From: Hydractinia symbiolongicarpus
Taxonomy: Eukaryota; Cnidaria; Hydrozoa; Anthoathecata; Hydractiniidae
Assembly: GCF_029227915.1 (NCBI RefSeq)
Contig: NC_079877.1
Coordinates: 10,663,351-10,727,350 of the forward strand
Reading direction: 5' to 3'
Length of the DNA stretch: 64,000 nt
Part shown: positions 61,380 through 64,000 of the stretch, one piece after another
Position numbering within the stretch: position 1 is the first letter of the stretch
Layout: each line of letters opens with the position of its first letter
Notes under the pieces: model-generated
Seen by the model: the letters and a program-made list of their open reading frames with translations, nothing else
Told to the model about the DNA's origin: nothing
The model's database searches: none
Program-made: the position numbers and the translations under genes

Positions 61380-62060
61380 TTGTAGCTCTGGCATAGTTTT
61401 ATTTAAGAAATGGCCTGGTAATAGTTATTATGAACACCCTGATCACAAACGGCACATTTGATGGTAGAGACTTTGTCAAATCTTCTGGTAAAAGGTTTTA
61501 AATTCTACAAATGATAAAATAAATGAGGTCTGGCTTAGTTATATGGCTACAGTCTGAAATATTGAGAAATATAACAGTTTCCAATAAAATGGGTTTGTTC
61601 GACTTTGAACATTCTCTACTTAGTTGCTGAAGGGATTTTCTGTATTGATAATTCCTCAAACAAAATTCTACTTCTTGAGGATTTGTGCAGAGACAAAGTT
61701 TAGCCACCAAATCCCCTATTTCATCTTGAGTTCTATTGGTTTCTGGAGTGTTCCAATCAGTTTCTATGTTTGCATTTTCCAACATTGTCAATAAAGGAGA
61801 AACAGTTTGGTGATAACTGATTATATCAAACACGCAGAAATTCCATGTACATGTTCGGCTGCACATAAAAATTATTCAAATTAGTATGTGCAGCCGGTCC
61901 TTGGTATCCAACTGATACTTTTTCCCTGATCAGTTCCAACAGTTCATTGATTTTTCCCACTTGCTTGTCCAACTTGCTTGTGGTACTCACTGGATCACTT
62001 GCACTGCAGCTTTGACGATGTTGTACATTCCACTGAAAGATAGAAGGCAGAGCTCCAGTG
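61380..62060 (-). pseudogene. Decayed protein-coding fragment of unknown family
   Basis: On the minus strand, readable pieces in two frames give a coiled-coil-like segment (KLDKQVGKINELLELIREKV near 61960), then the 122-codon frame at 61866-61498 (ENANIETDWNTPETNRTQDE ... LVAKLCLCTNPQEVEFCLRN). After a stop, CAVCDQGVHNNYY follows near 61450, a possible zinc-binding pair. The order (coiled coil, conserved helix, C..C..H motif) recalls ORFs of repeated invertebrate elements, but I cannot name it. It could also be exons of a host gene; no good splice sites were noted. Confidence 0.4.
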
Positions 62061-62322
62061 CTTCTCTAAGGCCACTAATGGGGAAATACCCTCGTAGAAC
62101 ATTTACTGAGGGACTGAATAGTATAGTTTGAGTAATTTTTTATTTTATTTATGCCTGCGTGTGTGCATTGTTTTATACCAAAATCAAAACAATACGTCAA
62201 GCTGCAGCTTATCTATATACTGGCCTGTGATTGGCTTAAAACAGTATCATGTGAAAACAAGTACCTGATAACAACAGCTTAAACACTTTAGAACTGCCTT
62301 TGGGATTATGCTGAAAAGCATT

Positions 62323-62372
62323 GACAGGGTATATCCCTTTCAATTAGTGCAGCTAACTATATAAAATATGAA
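62323..62372 (+). mobile_element. 3' end fragment of SINE family 1
   Basis: GACAGGGTATATCCCTTTCA and the following AGCTAACTATATAAAATATG match the 3' end of the copy at 63389 (GACAGGGTATATCCCTCGAT ... CATGTAAAATATG). The body and head are missing. Confidence 0.55.
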
Positions 62373-62705
62373 TTACTACTCTCTTCTATTTGCCTCAGAG
62401 GTGGTGACTTGGACAATCGATTCAGCAGCAAGAGTACAACAACTTTTGTATATTTAAAGATAAGTTTGTACATGTACAGTACAGTCTGAATGTAAACTAC
62501 CGCGGACGTGAAACTCGCATGAGTAGTTACACAGAACAATAACATTGCGATAGCTTTTTTTTTTAAGAAAATAATTGCCTTGCTGATAAACAATGACCCC
62601 ACGCGATCGATAGTTTAATCACAATAGGTTGCAAGATCAATTTTAGCGATCTATTTTGCGCGAACTGTTTTGAAATTTTTAATTGCAGTAATTAAGCGTT
62701 TTTTA

Positions 62706-62900
62706 AGATCGCATTTTAAAAGTTTATAAACAAAAAACCGGGATAGAAATGTTTTTTTAGATCACATTTTAAAAGTTTATAACGAAAATCGGCGTAGAAA
62801 TGTTTTTTTAGATTGCATTTTAAAAGTTTAAAATCGAAAAACGGCGATAGAAATGTTTTTTAAGATCACATTTTAAAGTTTATAAACAAAAAGCGGCATT
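62706..62900 (+). repeat. ~52-bp tandem repeat, array 3 (4 copies)
   Basis: Units start at 62706, 62759, 62810 and 62863, each AGATCGCATTTTAAAAGTTT-like and ending in GGCGATAGAAATGTTTTTT-like sequence. The last unit decays. I did not find convincing terminal inverted repeats around this array. Confidence 0.82.
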
Positions 62901-63248
62901 TAATAGTTGTGGACAACAATGCTTCTCGTATGTTTCTTACATTAAACGCGGTGGAATCTTTTTAAGTAATTAAATCAACAATACATTCTTGCGAAATGTA
63001 TTATAAAACTTCGTGAAAGTTTTTTATCATTTAATTATTTCACGCTAATACTTAAGGGAATAACTTATCAATACACTTACACAATGCATCTCGCTATTAT
63101 AAGAAATATAATTGCTCCGATATTTCTTCGCGAGCGCATTGTTTTTTAACACGCAAATTTAAACTCGCAAAACCCTTAAGGGAATAAATTATAACAAAAG
63201 ACAAACGACTGCCGTCCTCCACGCAAAGGTGTGATACAGCATATATTT

Positions 63249-63257
63249 ATCTATCTA

Positions 63258-63352
<95 letters not shown>

Positions 63353-63370
63353 GATTGTCTGTCTATCTAC
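63249..63370. repeat. TGTC microsatellite, ~25 copies, with TATC edges
   Basis: An almost pure TGTC run, preceded by TATC units and interrupted once by GATTGTC. It lies 18 bp before a SINE whose relatives carry CTAT tails, so it may be the expanded tail of a lost upstream SINE. Confidence 0.95.
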
Positions 63371-63388
63371 TGCATACCTTAACAACTG

Positions 63389-63720
63389 TGGCGCCATAGA
63401 TTAGTGGTTATAGCTCTCGTACTCTGTGCAGGAGGGGTCCGAGTTCTCCTGATGGCAATTCAACATGGGGAGGGAATGTTACCATAGCCCCGGGTTAACC
63501 CAAGCTATGTGAGGAAAACTGGGGAGATGGCACACTGTGTGGGCCGTTGGATGTTGGCGGGAGTTGTCTAGTAGAGCGCGGGCCCTAAATTGGCTCTGCG
63601 TAGCTCAAAAAATGAGCATTAAATAGTCTAGGACTCTCCATCTAAGCCATGGCTCCTCCTGGAAATAATAGACAGGGTATATCCCTCGATATTTGTGAGG
63701 CTAGCCATGTAAAATATGCA
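63389..63720 (+). mobile_element. tRNA-derived SINE (family 1), plus-strand copy
   Basis: The head TGGCGCCATAGATTAGTGG and the following TATAGCTCTCGTACTCTGTG form a tRNA-like region; its B-box is degraded to GGGTCCGAGTTCTCC. The body ends in GACAGGGTATATCCCTCGAT and CATGTAAAATATG. It is followed at once by another copy, with a 340-bp offset. Confidence 0.8.
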
Positions 63721-63728
63721 CACATTTA

Positions 63729-64000
63729 TGGCGCCGTAGATTAGTGGTTATAGCTCTCGTACTCTGTGCGGGAGACCGGGGTTTGATTCCTCTTGACGGC
63801 GATTCAACATGGGCGAGTGAATGTTACCATAGCCCCGGGTTAACCCAAGCCATGTGAGGGAAATTGGGAAGATGGTACACTGTGTGTGCCGTTGGATGTT
63901 GCCGGGAGTTGTCTGGTAGAGCGCGGGCTCTAATTGGGTCTGCGTAGCTCAAAATGAGCATTAAATACTCTAGGACTCTCCATCTACGCCATGGCCCCTC
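63729..64000 (+). mobile_element. tRNA-derived SINE (family 1), cut by the window end
   Basis: Second head-to-tail copy: GGCGCCGTAGATTAGTGG with a better preserved B-box, GGTTTGATTCC. It runs out of the window. Confidence 0.82.

Noticed and set aside
63389-64000. Functional tRNA genes
   Set aside because: The A- and B-box regions do not close into a cloverleaf with a matched acceptor stem, and each is followed by a repeated SINE body.

Overview
This is A+T-rich animal genomic DNA: multi-exon genes with GT/AG introns and dense, mostly decayed transposable elements. The gene content (MEGF8, a ZBBX-like B-box protein, LAS1L, a two-domain saposin) is metazoan. The low GC, short exons, tRNA-derived SINEs and CR1-, RTE-, Harbinger- and Ty3-type remnants suggest a marine invertebrate, perhaps a cnidarian; that placement is inference. 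I see no prokaryotic feature.

Layout. All four host genes read on the minus strand. (1) 1137-12580: a ZBBX-like gene that I reconstructed from ten coding exons, including a 26-nt microexon; every exon phase agrees and the model gives 744 codons. Its introns hold a Harbinger deletion derivative, a Helitron-like element, a minisatellite and small MITEs. (2) 12.6-20.4 kb: intergenic DNA with a Harbinger-type MITE, two hairpin MITEs, a Ty3/gypsy integrase remnant and a seven-copy array of about 128 bp. (3) 20418-42393: a complete MEGF8 gene, 34 coding exons and about 2,661 residues, with an RTE-like LINE and a SINE in its introns. (4) 42.4-49.4 kb: a repeat region where one LINE is split by a second LINE of opposite orientation, itself carrying a TA-flanked MITE and a SINE. 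(5) 51698-52655: a secreted two-domain saposin. (6) 53307-54974: LAS1L, intronless in its coding part. (7) 56-64 kb: an ACGAATT-rich MITE, an inverted second copy of the 44.6-kb LINE with an apparently inverted 5' part, a decayed ORF, and SINEs with a long TGTC microsatellite.

The host genes do not form an operon. MEGF8 is a membrane regulator of Hedgehog/TGF-beta-type signalling, LAS1L processes pre-rRNA in the nucleus, ZBBX is linked to ciliated cells, and saposins act in lysosomes or on membranes. The most unusual signal is a roughly 52-bp repeat found as short arrays at three loci, two of them inside different TIR elements.

Exon boundaries were read by eye from splice consensus and phase and may be off by a few bases. 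Family names for transposable elements rest on termini, target-site duplications and protein motifs, without database comparison.
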